Shown: in pieces, positions 26,386 to 35,000 of the stretch | How positions within the stretch are numbered: the stretch's first letter is position 1 | Layout: each line of letters opens with the position of its first letter | From: Chloroflexus aurantiacus J-10-fl | GTDB lineage: Bacteria; Chloroflexota; Chloroflexia; Chloroflexales; Chloroflexaceae | Reading direction: 5' to 3' | Assembly: GCF_000018865.1 (NCBI RefSeq) | Contig: NC_010175.1 | Location: 5,194,542-5,258,541, forward strand | DNA length: 64,000 nt | Notes under the pieces: model-generated | Told to the model about the DNA's origin: nothing | Seen by the model: only the letters and a program-made list of their open reading frames with translations | Database searches by the model: none | Program-made: the position numbers and the translations under genes

Positions 26386-28995
26386 ATGAGAATTGTTTCC
26401 CGTTTGCACCGACCATTGCGGCTGCTTGCGTTCTTCTTTATCGGTGCTGCGTTACTGCTTGTGCTGCTACCACCAGTTGCTGTTCAAGCGCTTGAGGATG
26501 AAACTGGAGTTACCGAAATCATCGACAATACCCAGGCCGAGTTTGCCAGTGGCGTGTTCCAGCGCACAGTCGTCGCGGCAACACCTGATTCACCAACAAA
26601 CCCCGATCAGATCGGCGCAATCGAGCTGGCTCCTGTGGGAGCCTTGAACCGCAACAACTGGCGTACTGCTACTGCGACATTACCCCAGCCATTGAGTGAT
26701 GCGCCGGTCGTTGCCCTGGATCGATACCTGTTTGTGATCGGTGGCGCAACCAGCCCAGATGCAGAAGCAGAAAACCGTTCATCCTACGTCTATCGCGGCA
26801 TTGTTGATCAGGAATCCGGTGAACTGGTTGCACGGGCAGAGCCGTACCCCAACGGCAACGATACGTTCGCCGCATTTGCGATCCAACCCACTGACCCCGG
26901 CCCTGATTGTGACACACCTCTGGCAGGGCGATCACGGGCAGGGGCAGTTGCTGTACCGGCTACCAGCGGGACAAATCTTGGCTTCATCTTTGTGATCGGT
27001 GGCAGTATGTACGATACTGACTGCCAGACATATGATTTTTCCACCAATCTGGTGCAGCGAGCGACAGTAAATGCAAGCGGTGACATCATTGGTTGGAGCG
27101 CACAGAACAGTTGGCGCTTCCCGACCCTCGATGATAATGGAAACATTATCACGGATGTAAACTTCCCCGAACTGCGTGGAGTGCAAAATGTGCAGGTCGT
27201 TCATGTGCGTACCAGTGCCGGGATTGATTTCATCTACGCTATTGGCGGCCTAAGCATTGCGCCCGCACAATTTTTGCAGGAAGATATTTATCCTTACGTC
27301 TTCTATACAAAAGTTGACACCAACGGTAATCTTGTCCATCCAACCTCTGCTGGATCGGCGACCGTCTGGGCCAGACTGGCCGATCTACCATTTGCCCTGC
27401 ATTCCGGTACCGCTATCGCCGCCAGGACCACCCGTATCGAAGGTGGTGTGCCGGTACAGCAAGACGCTATCTTCCTGCTAGGGGGTTGTACCGATATTGA
27501 GTGCACGACACTGAATACATCAGTATACCGGGCCGACATCAATCCAACAACCGGCGCACTGACCTGGACAAACCAGGTTGCCCGTACCGGTAGCGGCGGT
27601 AGCCAGGCGATCAGTATTCAGGGACGGCAGGGTGTTACCGGCATTAGCTTCAATAACCGCATCTACTACGTGACCGGATCTACATCAACAGGCACACCGG
27701 GAGCTGCCGGGGCCACGGCGACTATTCCGGTTGCCATTTACAACGATCAATTTCTGCTCGAAGATTTAACCAGTAGCAGTAACTATTTCGTAGGGTTTGA
27801 CGAGAATAATGACTATGTTCTTCCCCAGCCGAATCGTCGACTCAATGCGTCTGTTGCGCTGGTTCCGGCTGTGCCGCCAGCGAGCGGCTCGACGCAAGTA
27901 AATGCAGCATGGATGTATGTCATCGGGGGTTCGAATCAATCAAACCAGCCAACCAACACCATCTTTGTTGGCGGGGTGGGTGGTGCAAACGAGACCACCG
28001 GCACTATACGCGCCTCAGAGGGTTGGTATTACTCGCAACCATTCTCAGTATTAACCCAGGGTGAAACCTCGCGACTCCTGGCAATGAAGTGGTTTACCGA
28101 CTTGAATCCCCCCCTGGCTAACCCTGAAGCTGATATTCGGATTCAGTTCCGGGCAGTGGTGACAAGTGGCACCTGCCGCGAGAGCGATTTTAATCCCTCT
28201 ACATCCACCAGCAACCCATCACGTTGGCGTGATCTTGATGGAGATACCACCGATCCTGTATTACGTTCCAAAAACGGCGAGAATGTTGTGCGCCTGATTA
28301 ATGCGTTCCCCGGTGAAGAGATTAAGGCGACCTGTATGCAGTATCGGGCGCAGTTCATTCAAGACCCCGGTCAGAACTCCTATACGCCGAAACTGCTGTA
28401 CTTCGCCGTTGAGAAGGTTGTCGCGGCTAAGCCCGACATTTTAATCGACACCTTCAATGTCCAGACAACGAGTGGGAGTTTTACGAACATTGCACTCACG
28501 TTGCGAAATCTGCGCAATAACGATCTCAGTGCTACTCGCAGTGTAGTGGCTGCTGTCGGCGGTGGTGGTTTCTTTGTCGACCTCTGTATCGTGAAACGAA
28601 CCAATCCATCAACACCGGCATTGACGGCAGTGCCGGCACCTGACCCGAACGCCGGCGCAGGTGCGACCCCGGACTGTGCGACGGTATCGGCGCAAGTACC
28701 AAAAGAAGCCATGAATCCAGGGGCTACCTATACCGTTCCGTTTGCCGATTGGGTAACCGCAAGCGGAGGCACGCCTGTTGACTGGAATGCGATCTTCGGC
28801 GAACCGGGTACATACGACGTTGGGATTGTTGTTGATTACAATGCCCTTACCGGTGAAGATGCGCAGGGACGCAGTAACAACCGGGGTGAAAATGTTTCTC
28901 CGCCGAATGGTATTATTCGGACGGTAACGATTACGGCACCACCGAATCCCAATCCGACAAGCTACGACATTTTTGTACCGGTGATCCTACGCTAA
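26386..28995 (+). CDS. Exported kelch-type beta-propeller protein
   Basis: An 869-residue secreted protein. A signal peptide spans residues 1-34 (LRLLAFFFIGAALLLVLLPP, then VAVQA as a likely cleavage site). Six kelch-like blades are visible by their VIGG/AIGG/LLGG cores between about 85 and 560 (FVIGGATS, FVIGGSMYD, YAIGGLSIA, FLLGGCTD, YYVTGST, YVIGGSNQ). A CARDB-like beta-sandwich follows near 680-855. The C terminus is a Pro/Asn-rich linker ending YDIFVPVILR, closely resembling the tail of the exported beta-helix protein at 37140-38912. GGAGG precedes the ATG at 26386; the longer frame to 26278 lacks a ribosome site. Last gene of the Tad-like cluster. Confidence 0.85.
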   Translation: MRIVSRLHRPLRLLAFFFIGAALLLVLLPPVAVQALEDETGVTEIIDNTQAEFASGVFQRTVVAATPDSPTNPDQIGAIELAPVGALNRNNWRTATATLPQPLSDAPVVALDRYLFVIGGATSPDAEAENRSSYVYRGIVDQESGELVARAEPYPNGNDTFAAFAIQPTDPGPDCDTPLAGRSRAGAVAVPATSGTNLGFIFVIGGSMYDTDCQTYDFSTNLVQRATVNASGDIIGWSAQNSWRFPTLDDNGNIITDVNFPELRGVQNVQVVHVRTSAGIDFIYAIGGLSIAPAQFLQEDIYPYVFYTKVDTNGNLVHPTSAGSATVWARLADLPFALHSGTAIAARTTRIEGGVPVQQDAIFLLGGCTDIECTTLNTSVYRADINPTTGALTWTNQVARTGSGGSQAISIQGRQGVTGISFNNRIYYVTGSTSTGTPGAAGATATIPVAIYNDQFLLEDLTSSSNYFVGFDENNDYVLPQPNRRLNASVALVPAVPPASGSTQVNAAWMYVIGGSNQSNQPTNTIFVGGVGGANETTGTIRASEGWYYSQPFSVLTQGETSRLLAMKWFTDLNPPLANPEADIRIQFRAVVTSGTCRESDFNPSTSTSNPSRWRDLDGDTTDPVLRSKNGENVVRLINAFPGEEIKATCMQYRAQFIQDPGQNSYTPKLLYFAVEKVVAAKPDILIDTFNVQTTSGSFTNIALTLRNLRNNDLSATRSVVAAVGGGGFFVDLCIVKRTNPSTPALTAVPAPDPNAGAGATPDCATVSAQVPKEAMNPGATYTVPFADWVTASGGTPVDWNAIFGEPGTYDVGIVVDYNALTGEDAQGRSNNRGENVSPPNGIIRTVTITAPPNPNPTSYDIFVPVILR

Positions 28996-29036
28996 CAGAG
29001 TGGAGATCGGGGTGTAGGGTAAATGTGATTGTAGGG

Positions 29037-29068
29037 AGTACTGGGGAAGATGATCCTTCCCCAGTACT
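29037..29068 (+). terminator. Hairpin ending the Tad-like cluster
   Basis: A 13-bp perfect stem (29037-29049 with 29056-29068) and a 6-base loop, 42 bases after the kelch gene stop. Followed by TTGTAT, a weak T-tract. Confidence 0.7.
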
Positions 29069-29269
29069 TGTATCACAATATGACATGGAAGGTTGGAAGA
29101 ATGACGTTCCTTAATTATCACATTTGTACATGACCTCATTTGGAGGGAAAGTCAGGAGAATTGATCACGATATACAACTGTAGTGCAAGTGCGGTATTGT
29201 ATCTTCACTTTATACTTGCTTCGATATTCCTCGCGAATTGGCACTCACTTTTGTAACGCTTGTCTTTGA

Positions 29270-29275
29270 TATAAT
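29270..29275 (+). promoter_or_regulatory. TATAAT box abutting a GTG start
   Basis: A perfect -10 hexamer ending seven bases before the GTG at 29283. The -35 region is poor. The spacing would put transcription start at or next to the start codon, so the kinase message may be leaderless. Confidence 0.45.
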
Positions 29276-29282
29276 AAAATCT

Positions 29283-29861
29283 GTGCAAACACCAGCTCTG
29301 ATCATCGTGACCGGTCATCCGGCAACCGGTAAAACCACTCTCTCGCAGGCGTTGGCCACCGGCTTACGCCTGCCGCTGCTGAGCAAAGATGCCTTCAAAG
29401 AGGTGATGTTTGACGGGTTAGGATGGTCAGATCGGGAATGGTCACGCCGGGTGGGTGCAACCGCGATCATGATGCTCTACCATACTGCGGCAACAATCTT
29501 GCAGAGTGGTCAGTCGCTGATTATGGAGAGCAATTTTCGGGTAGACCTCGATACCGAACGGATGCAAAACCTGCACACAATTGCCCCCTTTACTCCGATC
29601 CAGATTCGCTGTGTTGCCAGCGGTGATGTCCTGGTTGAACGTATTCTCTCCCGCATCGCACAGGGAGCGCGTCACCCCGGCCATTGTGATGATCGGTCGC
29701 CAGCCGATCTCGAACTGGTGCGCAGCCGCGGCGATATTCCACCATTACCGCTCGGAGGACCACTGCTGACGGTTGACACCACCTTTCCCGAACAGATCGA
29801 TATGAATGCTATCGTGCAATGGGTACGCCAGCATTTGCAATCAGGAACCGCTTTCTTGTAG
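29283..29861 (+). CDS. P-loop kinase (zeta toxin/AAA-type), unknown substrate
   Basis: A 192-residue P-loop phosphotransferase. Walker A is GHPATGKTT at residues 9-17; LLSKDAFKE (32-40) is the acidic lid-side motif, and LIMESNFR near 80 is the Walker B-like strand. It resembles small kinases related to gluconokinase, chloramphenicol phosphotransferase and tRNA-repair kinases; the substrate is not identifiable. The GTG at 29283 gives the usual short N terminus before the first strand. A TTG at 29238 would add 15 residues but lies upstream of the apparent -10 box. No ribosome site is visible. The acyltransferase gene follows after 19 bases. Confidence 0.75.
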   Translation: MQTPALIIVTGHPATGKTTLSQALATGLRLPLLSKDAFKEVMFDGLGWSDREWSRRVGATAIMMLYHTAATILQSGQSLIMESNFRVDLDTERMQNLHTIAPFTPIQIRCVASGDVLVERILSRIAQGARHPGHCDDRSPADLELVRSRGDIPPLPLGGPLLTVDTTFPEQIDMNAIVQWVRQHLQSGTAFL

Positions 29862-29880
29862 TAGTGAGGAGATCATCATC

Positions 29881-30471
29881 ATGAGGCCGGCTATTATTCA
29901 TCCCACTGCAACAGTCGATCCGCAGGCCCAAATCGGCGATGATACGCGAGTCTGGCACTGGACGCAAATTCGTGAAGATGTGGTTATTGGCAGCGAGTCG
30001 ATTATCGGGAAAGGCTGTTATTTCGACGCAGGTGTTCGGGTTGGGAGTCGCGTCAAAATTCAGAGCAATGTCTCAGTCTTTCGCGGGGTTACTATCGAAG
30101 ATGGCGTCTTTGTCGGACCACATGCCTGTTTTACCAATGACAAAACACCCCGTGCAATCAACCCTGATGGTACGTTGAAAGGCCTGGAGGATTGGACGGT
30201 CACCCCGACCCTGGTGAAGTACGGCGCCAGTATCGGTGCTAATGCGACCATTGTCTGTGGTATCACCATTGGACGGTTCGCGATGGTTGCCGCCGGATCG
30301 GTCGTTACCCGTGATGTGCCTGATTATGGGCTGGTGATGGGTAATCCGGCCCGTCTGGCCGGTTATGTCTGTCCGTGCGGATCACGTCTGCCGGGTGGCC
30401 CAACCCGCCAGACGGAAGCACGAACCTGCCCGGCATGCGGACGGGTGACGGTGATTGAAGGGAACAGCTAA
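29881..30471 (+). CDS. Hexapeptide-repeat acyltransferase with zinc-ribbon tail
   Basis: A 196-residue left-handed parallel beta-helix acyltransferase of the WbbJ/WlbB type. These N- or O-acetylate sugars, usually UDP- or dTDP-amino sugars, during surface polysaccharide synthesis. Hexapeptide repeats run from residue 6 to about 150 ([69 protein letters not shown]). The His in RVWHW is the likely catalytic region, as in WlbB-like enzymes. A short C-terminal tail (CPCGSR...CPACGR) forms a four-Cys zinc ribbon. GAGGAG precedes the ATG. Its stop overlaps that of the M14 peptidase gene on the other strand. No glycosyltransferases are adjacent. Confidence 0.87.
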   Translation: MRPAIIHPTATVDPQAQIGDDTRVWHWTQIREDVVIGSESIIGKGCYFDAGVRVGSRVKIQSNVSVFRGVTIEDGVFVGPHACFTNDKTPRAINPDGTLKGLEDWTVTPTLVKYGASIGANATIVCGITIGRFAMVAAGSVVTRDVPDYGLVMGNPARLAGYVCPCGSRLPGGPTRQTEARTCPACGRVTVIEGNS

Positions 30472-31763
30472 CGAATGGTCTGCGGCGCCGAAGGCAAGGC
30501 AAGTTCAGCACGCGCCGCGTCCCACAGGCCGAGCGGCGCCAGATCGATCTGACCGCTGACCGGATCAAGTAGCAAGACCGCACGAGCGAAGTATTGAGCG
30601 ATACGACGACTGCCATCGGCCAGGCGGGTCTCGAACGGTTCGCTCAGCGGATCACCAAACACCAGGGATGCACCATGTCGCTGCCAGAAGTCAGCGAATG
30701 GCCCGGCAGGCCAGGGAACAGCTTCCACAATCGCATCGGTTCCGCCATACGCACGTGCGGTCATCGCCTCGCTGCCCAGGGAAGCCATGCGCACGTAACG
30801 AACGGTATCGCGCTGCGTCTCATCAATCTCAATCACTGCGTGTGTAAAGCGCTGGCGGAAACCGGTCGCCGTTGCCTCTGCCGGAGCTAATGGCACCCCA
30901 AACCGCGCTTCACCACCAAGCGCCTGCCAGAAACGATAGATGACAGCCGGTACCGTCATGTCGTTAACCTCTCCCTCTGCGGGTAAGGGTAACACCTCTT
31001 GCGCATTCATCAGGACTGCCCGTAAACCGGCCAGATTCTCGGCGACTTCCGGCTGATTACCGGTCACCAGTTCAGGGGTAATCGCGGCAATCCCCAGACC
31101 ACCCGCCCAATCGTGCATACCGCCGGTAATCGTGTAGCGATCCCAGAAGCGAGCATACTGATAGCCGGCGGCTGCGGCGTAGATTTGGGCCATCGCGATT
31201 GAGGGCGGATGTTCGCAACTGGCCGGAAAGACCAGACCGGCGTTCGAGTGAAGAAAGATAGCCCCTGCCGCATCCAGCAAGAAGGCCCGGATGAGCCTGC
31301 TCTCGATCTGCGAATCAGGGTAGGGACCACCGGTATCCGAGACGATCCCTCGCGCACCCTGCACACGCTGCCGCCAGTCATTGTCTGGACAGGCGTCGTG
31401 GGACGTGTCCATATTCCGATTCAAATCAACACCGGCAGCATCAAACCGCCAGCCGCGGGCCAGTCCGTCGGGATTGAGGACCGGAATAATGACCAGACGT
31501 ACTTCGGGCGGGATGTCGGCAGGATTGGCGCGAAAATGTTCGATCAGTGCCAGCGCCAACTGATAGGTGTTGGCCTCCGGCGCACCGTGCGTAGCCCCGA
31601 TCACGACCAGTTTACGCGGGCCATCACCAAATATGACTGCCTCTATCGGGCGTCCCTCAGCCGAACGGCCAACCTCGACCGTGCGGATGGGCAATGTCTG
31701 CATTGGTGATAACCAGGACCACCAGGTAGTGGTAGCGAACAAGAAAAAGATGAGATATTTCAT
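30468..31763 (-). CDS. Exported M14 family zinc carboxypeptidase-like protein
   Basis: A 431-residue secreted peptidase. A hydrophobic N terminus (residues 1-20) looks like a signal peptide or anchor. The M14 zinc ligands are H59 and E63 in THGAPEANT and the His in FLHSNAG; DLNRN is the substrate Asn-Arg region, and Glu in ITPELVTG is the catalytic base. This HG-x-x-E-A-N-T form is typical of the succinylglutamate desuccinylase-like branch. The C-terminal third has two copies of a module with FWQALGG...FGVPL and FWQRHGA...FGDPLSE...QYFARAV, which I associate with Chloroflexota exported proteins. It may trim peptidoglycan or peptides. No ribosome site is clear. Confidence 0.83.
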   Translation of the reverse strand: MKYLIFFLFATTTWWSWLSPMQTLPIRTVEVGRSAEGRPIEAVIFGDGPRKLVVIGATHGAPEANTYQLALALIEHFRANPADIPPEVRLVIIPVLNPDGLARGWRFDAAGVDLNRNMDTSHDACPDNDWRQRVQGARGIVSDTGGPYPDSQIESRLIRAFLLDAAGAIFLHSNAGLVFPASCEHPPSIAMAQIYAAAAGYQYARFWDRYTITGGMHDWAGGLGIAAITPELVTGNQPEVAENLAGLRAVLMNAQEVLPLPAEGEVNDMTVPAVIYRFWQALGGEARFGVPLAPAEATATGFRQRFTHAVIEIDETQRDTVRYVRMASLGSEAMTARAYGGTDAIVEAVPWPAGPFADFWQRHGASLVFGDPLSEPFETRLADGSRRIAQYFARAVLLLDPVSGQIDLAPLGLWDAARAELALPSAPQTIR

Positions 31764-31820
31764 GCCAGTCTCAGTACCAGACCCGCTAAGGATCAGCTCA
31801 ACGAGCCGATAAATAACCTC

Positions 31821-33155
31821 TTACAACCGCGCCTCCTCTTTCAGGCGCAAATAGGTATTCACAACCGAAACGGTCAGGGCCGTCGCCGGCACATCGAGCG
31901 TCAGCGCACCACTACGCTGAATCTGATCAAGAATCATTCGCCGCTCATCGGCCAACTGTTCTGCGACTAACCGGCGAAACAGGGCCTGGCTATCCTGTAC
32001 CGGATGGCCGGCAACGCCAGTAATATTAGGATCACTGATCGTCACACACAACGGTAAATGCCGACGCGACAGCCGGCGCAGATGGCTGATAAGCGGCTGT
32101 GCAGCCGCCGGATGCGAGAGATCGGTAAAAATAACAATCAGCGCACGCCGCTGCTGATGTTGATCGAGATAGGTTAAGGCTGCCGGCAGATCGGCTTCTA
32201 CCAGTTGCGGCTGGACATTGTAGAGCGCATCGAGGAGGCGATGGAACTGTGCCTTACCCTTGCGTGGTGCGATAAAGTTCTCAACCTGACCGGCAAAGGT
32301 GAGCATACCGGCATAATCACCTTTGCCAAGGACAACAAAACTGAGCATCAACGCTGTATTCACAACGTAGTCGAGGCGGGTCAGACCGGGATCGTCAGGA
32401 TGCGACGGATCGGCCACCGGTGCCGCCATTAATCGCCCGGCATCAATCACTGCAATGACATGCTGACTGCGCTCGGCCTCAATCTCGGCGACAATTGGTT
32501 GCGCACGACGAGCAGTAGCCTTCCAGTTAATCCGGCGATACTCGTCATTGGTCGTATAGTTGCGCAGATGCTCAAATTCGCCCCCCAGCCCCAATTGCCG
32601 GATCGAGCGCAAACCAATCGTGCGTAATTGACCGCGCCGGATCAACAGATCGTATTTGCGTGCTTCCAGTAGATTTGGGTAGACCTGCACCGGTCGGCTA
32701 GCCGGGAAGCGCACCTGCCGCCGATGACAGCCGAGTACCCCATCGTAACGCATGACAATATCACCAAACTGATAATCGCCACGCCGTTGTGGGCGCAGAT
32801 GATAACGCAGCTCACAGAGACCAAACGGCCCGGCTTCTCCCGGCAGCAAATCAACGTCAACCGGCATCTCGACCGGATACTCATCCCGCACAACAAAGCG
32901 CAATGGTCGAGCCGAGGTATTGGCTACCAGAATGGTGACCAGATTGGCCGTACCCAGCGACAGCCGCGACTCGTGTAGTCGCTCAACATCAATCTGGTCA
33001 GGTCGCGGTGAGAGCAAGACATCGCTAACCAGCACGCCACCAACCACCACCAGGTAGATGACTGCGACCCAGGCCAGATACGGTACAAACGCTGCACCGG
33101 CAATCAACGGTACAGCCAGCAATACGAGCATGAGGAGGCGTGGTGTTGGAAGCAT
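31821..33155 (-). CDS. DUF58 domain protein
   Basis: A 444-residue protein with two hydrophobic N-terminal helices (residues 7-45) and a DUF58 domain. The signature is visible as QLGLGGEFEHLRNYTTNDEYRRINWKATARR near 185-215, and the domain continues into a von Willebrand A-like fold (HVIAVIDAGRLM, then TFAGQVENFIAPRKGKAQ). DUF58 proteins are usually encoded with a MoxR-type AAA ATPase and a transglutaminase-like protein; neither is in this window. The gene lies 57 bases upstream of the M14 gene on the same strand. The role is unknown, with links to cell-envelope stress or complex assembly in relatives. Confidence 0.85.
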   Translation of the reverse strand: MLPTPRLLMLVLLAVPLIAGAAFVPYLAWVAVIYLVVVGGVLVSDVLLSPRPDQIDVERLHESRLSLGTANLVTILVANTSARPLRFVVRDEYPVEMPVDVDLLPGEAGPFGLCELRYHLRPQRRGDYQFGDIVMRYDGVLGCHRRQVRFPASRPVQVYPNLLEARKYDLLIRRGQLRTIGLRSIRQLGLGGEFEHLRNYTTNDEYRRINWKATARRAQPIVAEIEAERSQHVIAVIDAGRLMAAPVADPSHPDDPGLTRLDYVVNTALMLSFVVLGKGDYAGMLTFAGQVENFIAPRKGKAQFHRLLDALYNVQPQLVEADLPAALTYLDQHQQRRALIVIFTDLSHPAAAQPLISHLRRLSRRHLPLCVTISDPNITGVAGHPVQDSQALFRRLVAEQLADERRMILDQIQRSGALTLDVPATALTVSVVNTYLRLKEEARL

Positions 33156-33315
33156 ACAGTCTGTTTCATATGGTCAGCTTTGCCCTGATCTATTATAATC
33201 GACCAGGATCACCATGCGGAGGGAACGATTGCAGGAGTCATAGCGACATGACCGATTGCGGAGAGTACGTACTGGGGTGATCCGGTGACATCTGATCGGC
33301 ACTACAGGAATAACA

Positions 33316-33335
33316 GCACAGACGCCAATCTGTGC
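33316..33335. repeat. GCACAGA-TCTGTGC hairpin
   Basis: A 7-bp perfect stem with a 6-base loop in the divergent gap between the DUF58 and flippase genes. Similar to GCACAGGC-GCCTGTGC at 22286-22306. I see no other feature in this gap. Confidence 0.5.
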
Positions 33336-33425
33336 CTCATCTGACGGACAATACTGAAATTGCCGGCCACTCTCAAACGGGCATACAAAGAGATTACTGT
33401 TACAACTCATTCCCATATCATCAAC

Positions 33426-34841
33426 ATGCTTTTTCAGAAATACTTTCCAACAACCATCTGGCACCGTCTCCGCACCGTGCCGCTGCGGGAATGGTCAACC
33501 CTGCCGCTTTCAACTGCAGAAGGTTCGCTCATTTTTATGGCAGCCTTCCTCATCTCAGCCGCACTGGGTGTTGTGCGCCAGATACTCTTCAACGCGCACT
33601 TTGGGATTGGCGAAGAGGCGGCAGCGTTATACGCAGCATTTCGTCTCTCGGAAACGATTAGTACCCTGATAGCCGGTGGTGCGTTGACCAATGCGCTTGT
33701 GCCACACCTGCTACTGGCTGCGCGTACCCAGCAGCGTGCGATCTCGCTGCTGGTAAGTCGGGTGCTCACCCTGATGCTGGTCGTTGTCATACCCATCACC
33801 TTTATCCTCTGGCTGGCTGCCCCACCGTTGCTCCGCTGGTTCGTCGCACCGGGACTCGATCCGCAAACCCAGGCGCTGGCTACGTTGTTGACCCGAATTA
33901 TGCTCGCCGAACTTGTGCTCCTGGTCGCCGAAGGCGTGCTCAGTGCGGTCTTGATTGCCCGTGGCCAGTTCTTCTTACCGGCAGCCGGGATTGCCCTGCG
34001 CAACACGATGATCATTCTCTCGCTATTGCTGCCGGAACCAACCATCATCACTGTAGCCATCGGCTCGCTCGGCGACTCGGTCATTCAACTGCTGATTCTG
34101 ATTCCTGGCCTGTGGCACCATCGTCTGCATGTGCGTCCGGCCTGGCAGATCAACGACCCGCTGGTACGCGGCACACTCCGTCTGGCGATTCCCGGTGCCA
34201 TTTCAGGTGCCATCAACTACAGCAACGCGATTGTTGATACAGCGGTTGCCAGCCTGGGTGGACAGGCCGCCGGACTAGGTGCAATGCACAACGCGCTCTT
34301 GCTTGGTCACCTACCGCAGCGGCTGTGCGGCATTGCAATCGGCCAGGCTGCCTTTCCGTACCTCGCCGCAGCGGCGGTCAGTCGTGATCGCAAGCTATTT
34401 CAGCAACGCTGGCTGACCACCATCACAACTGCGGCTTTCCTTGCGACAATGAGCGCACTTGCCCTGATCGGAGGTGGACGCTGGTTGATTCGTCTGATCT
34501 TCGAGCGCGGAGCGTTCGATAGTGCTGCGGGTGATCTGACCTTTGCCATTCTCCAACTCTTTGCACTTGGGCTACCGATCTACGTCATCGTCGAAATTAC
34601 CGGGCGCGCTCTGGTGGCCCTCGGCGATGCCCGTACCCCCCTGCTTGCGAACGGCGTCCAGTTGCTGACCAGGATTGGCGTAGCAACCTTGCTATGGCCG
34701 ATAGTGGGAGTACTGGCAGTGCCGATAGCTACCGTTGCCAGCGGGATTGTCGAAGTCAGTATTCTCTGCGGTATCTTGTGGAGACGGCTGTCTATGGTGA
34801 CGGATTGGCATACTATCGGCGATCCAACCGTATCGCTATAG
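33426..34841 (+). CDS. MurJ/MviN-family lipid flippase
   Basis: A 471-residue polytopic membrane protein of the MurJ/MviN group in the MOP superfamily, which flips lipid II or polysaccharide-lipids across the membrane. Twelve to fourteen hydrophobic segments are visible, together with family features: RQILFNAHFGIGEEAAALYAAFRLSETI near the N terminus, ITGRALVALGDARTPLLANG, and the LFERGAFD region. The start is uncertain: the ATG at 33426 has no strong ribosome site, and a TTG at 33360 would add 22 residues. It could be the essential MurJ or an exopolysaccharide flippase; the context does not decide. Confidence 0.85.
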   Translation: MLFQKYFPTTIWHRLRTVPLREWSTLPLSTAEGSLIFMAAFLISAALGVVRQILFNAHFGIGEEAAALYAAFRLSETISTLIAGGALTNALVPHLLLAARTQQRAISLLVSRVLTLMLVVVIPITFILWLAAPPLLRWFVAPGLDPQTQALATLLTRIMLAELVLLVAEGVLSAVLIARGQFFLPAAGIALRNTMIILSLLLPEPTIITVAIGSLGDSVIQLLILIPGLWHHRLHVRPAWQINDPLVRGTLRLAIPGAISGAINYSNAIVDTAVASLGGQAAGLGAMHNALLLGHLPQRLCGIAIGQAAFPYLAAAAVSRDRKLFQQRWLTTITTAAFLATMSALALIGGGRWLIRLIFERGAFDSAAGDLTFAILQLFALGLPIYVIVEITGRALVALGDARTPLLANGVQLLTRIGVATLLWPIVGVLAVPIATVASGIVEVSILCGILWRRLSMVTDWHTIGDPTVSL

Positions 34842-35000
34842 TATGCCCGGCAGCTCATGCGCAGGCCACCAATCAGCAGAGGTAGTAACCAGGATCGAGT
34901 TTATTCATTGCCTCTGAGTATCAATAAATCTTCTCGTTCAATATGATAGGAATGAGTTATGATATAAAAAAGCATCGATCTCGCGTCGCAGGAGAGCGCG

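Noticed and set aside
27928..27937. GGTTCGAATC, like a tRNA T-loop
   Set aside because: It lies inside the kelch gene and no acceptor, D or anticodon stems can be built around it.
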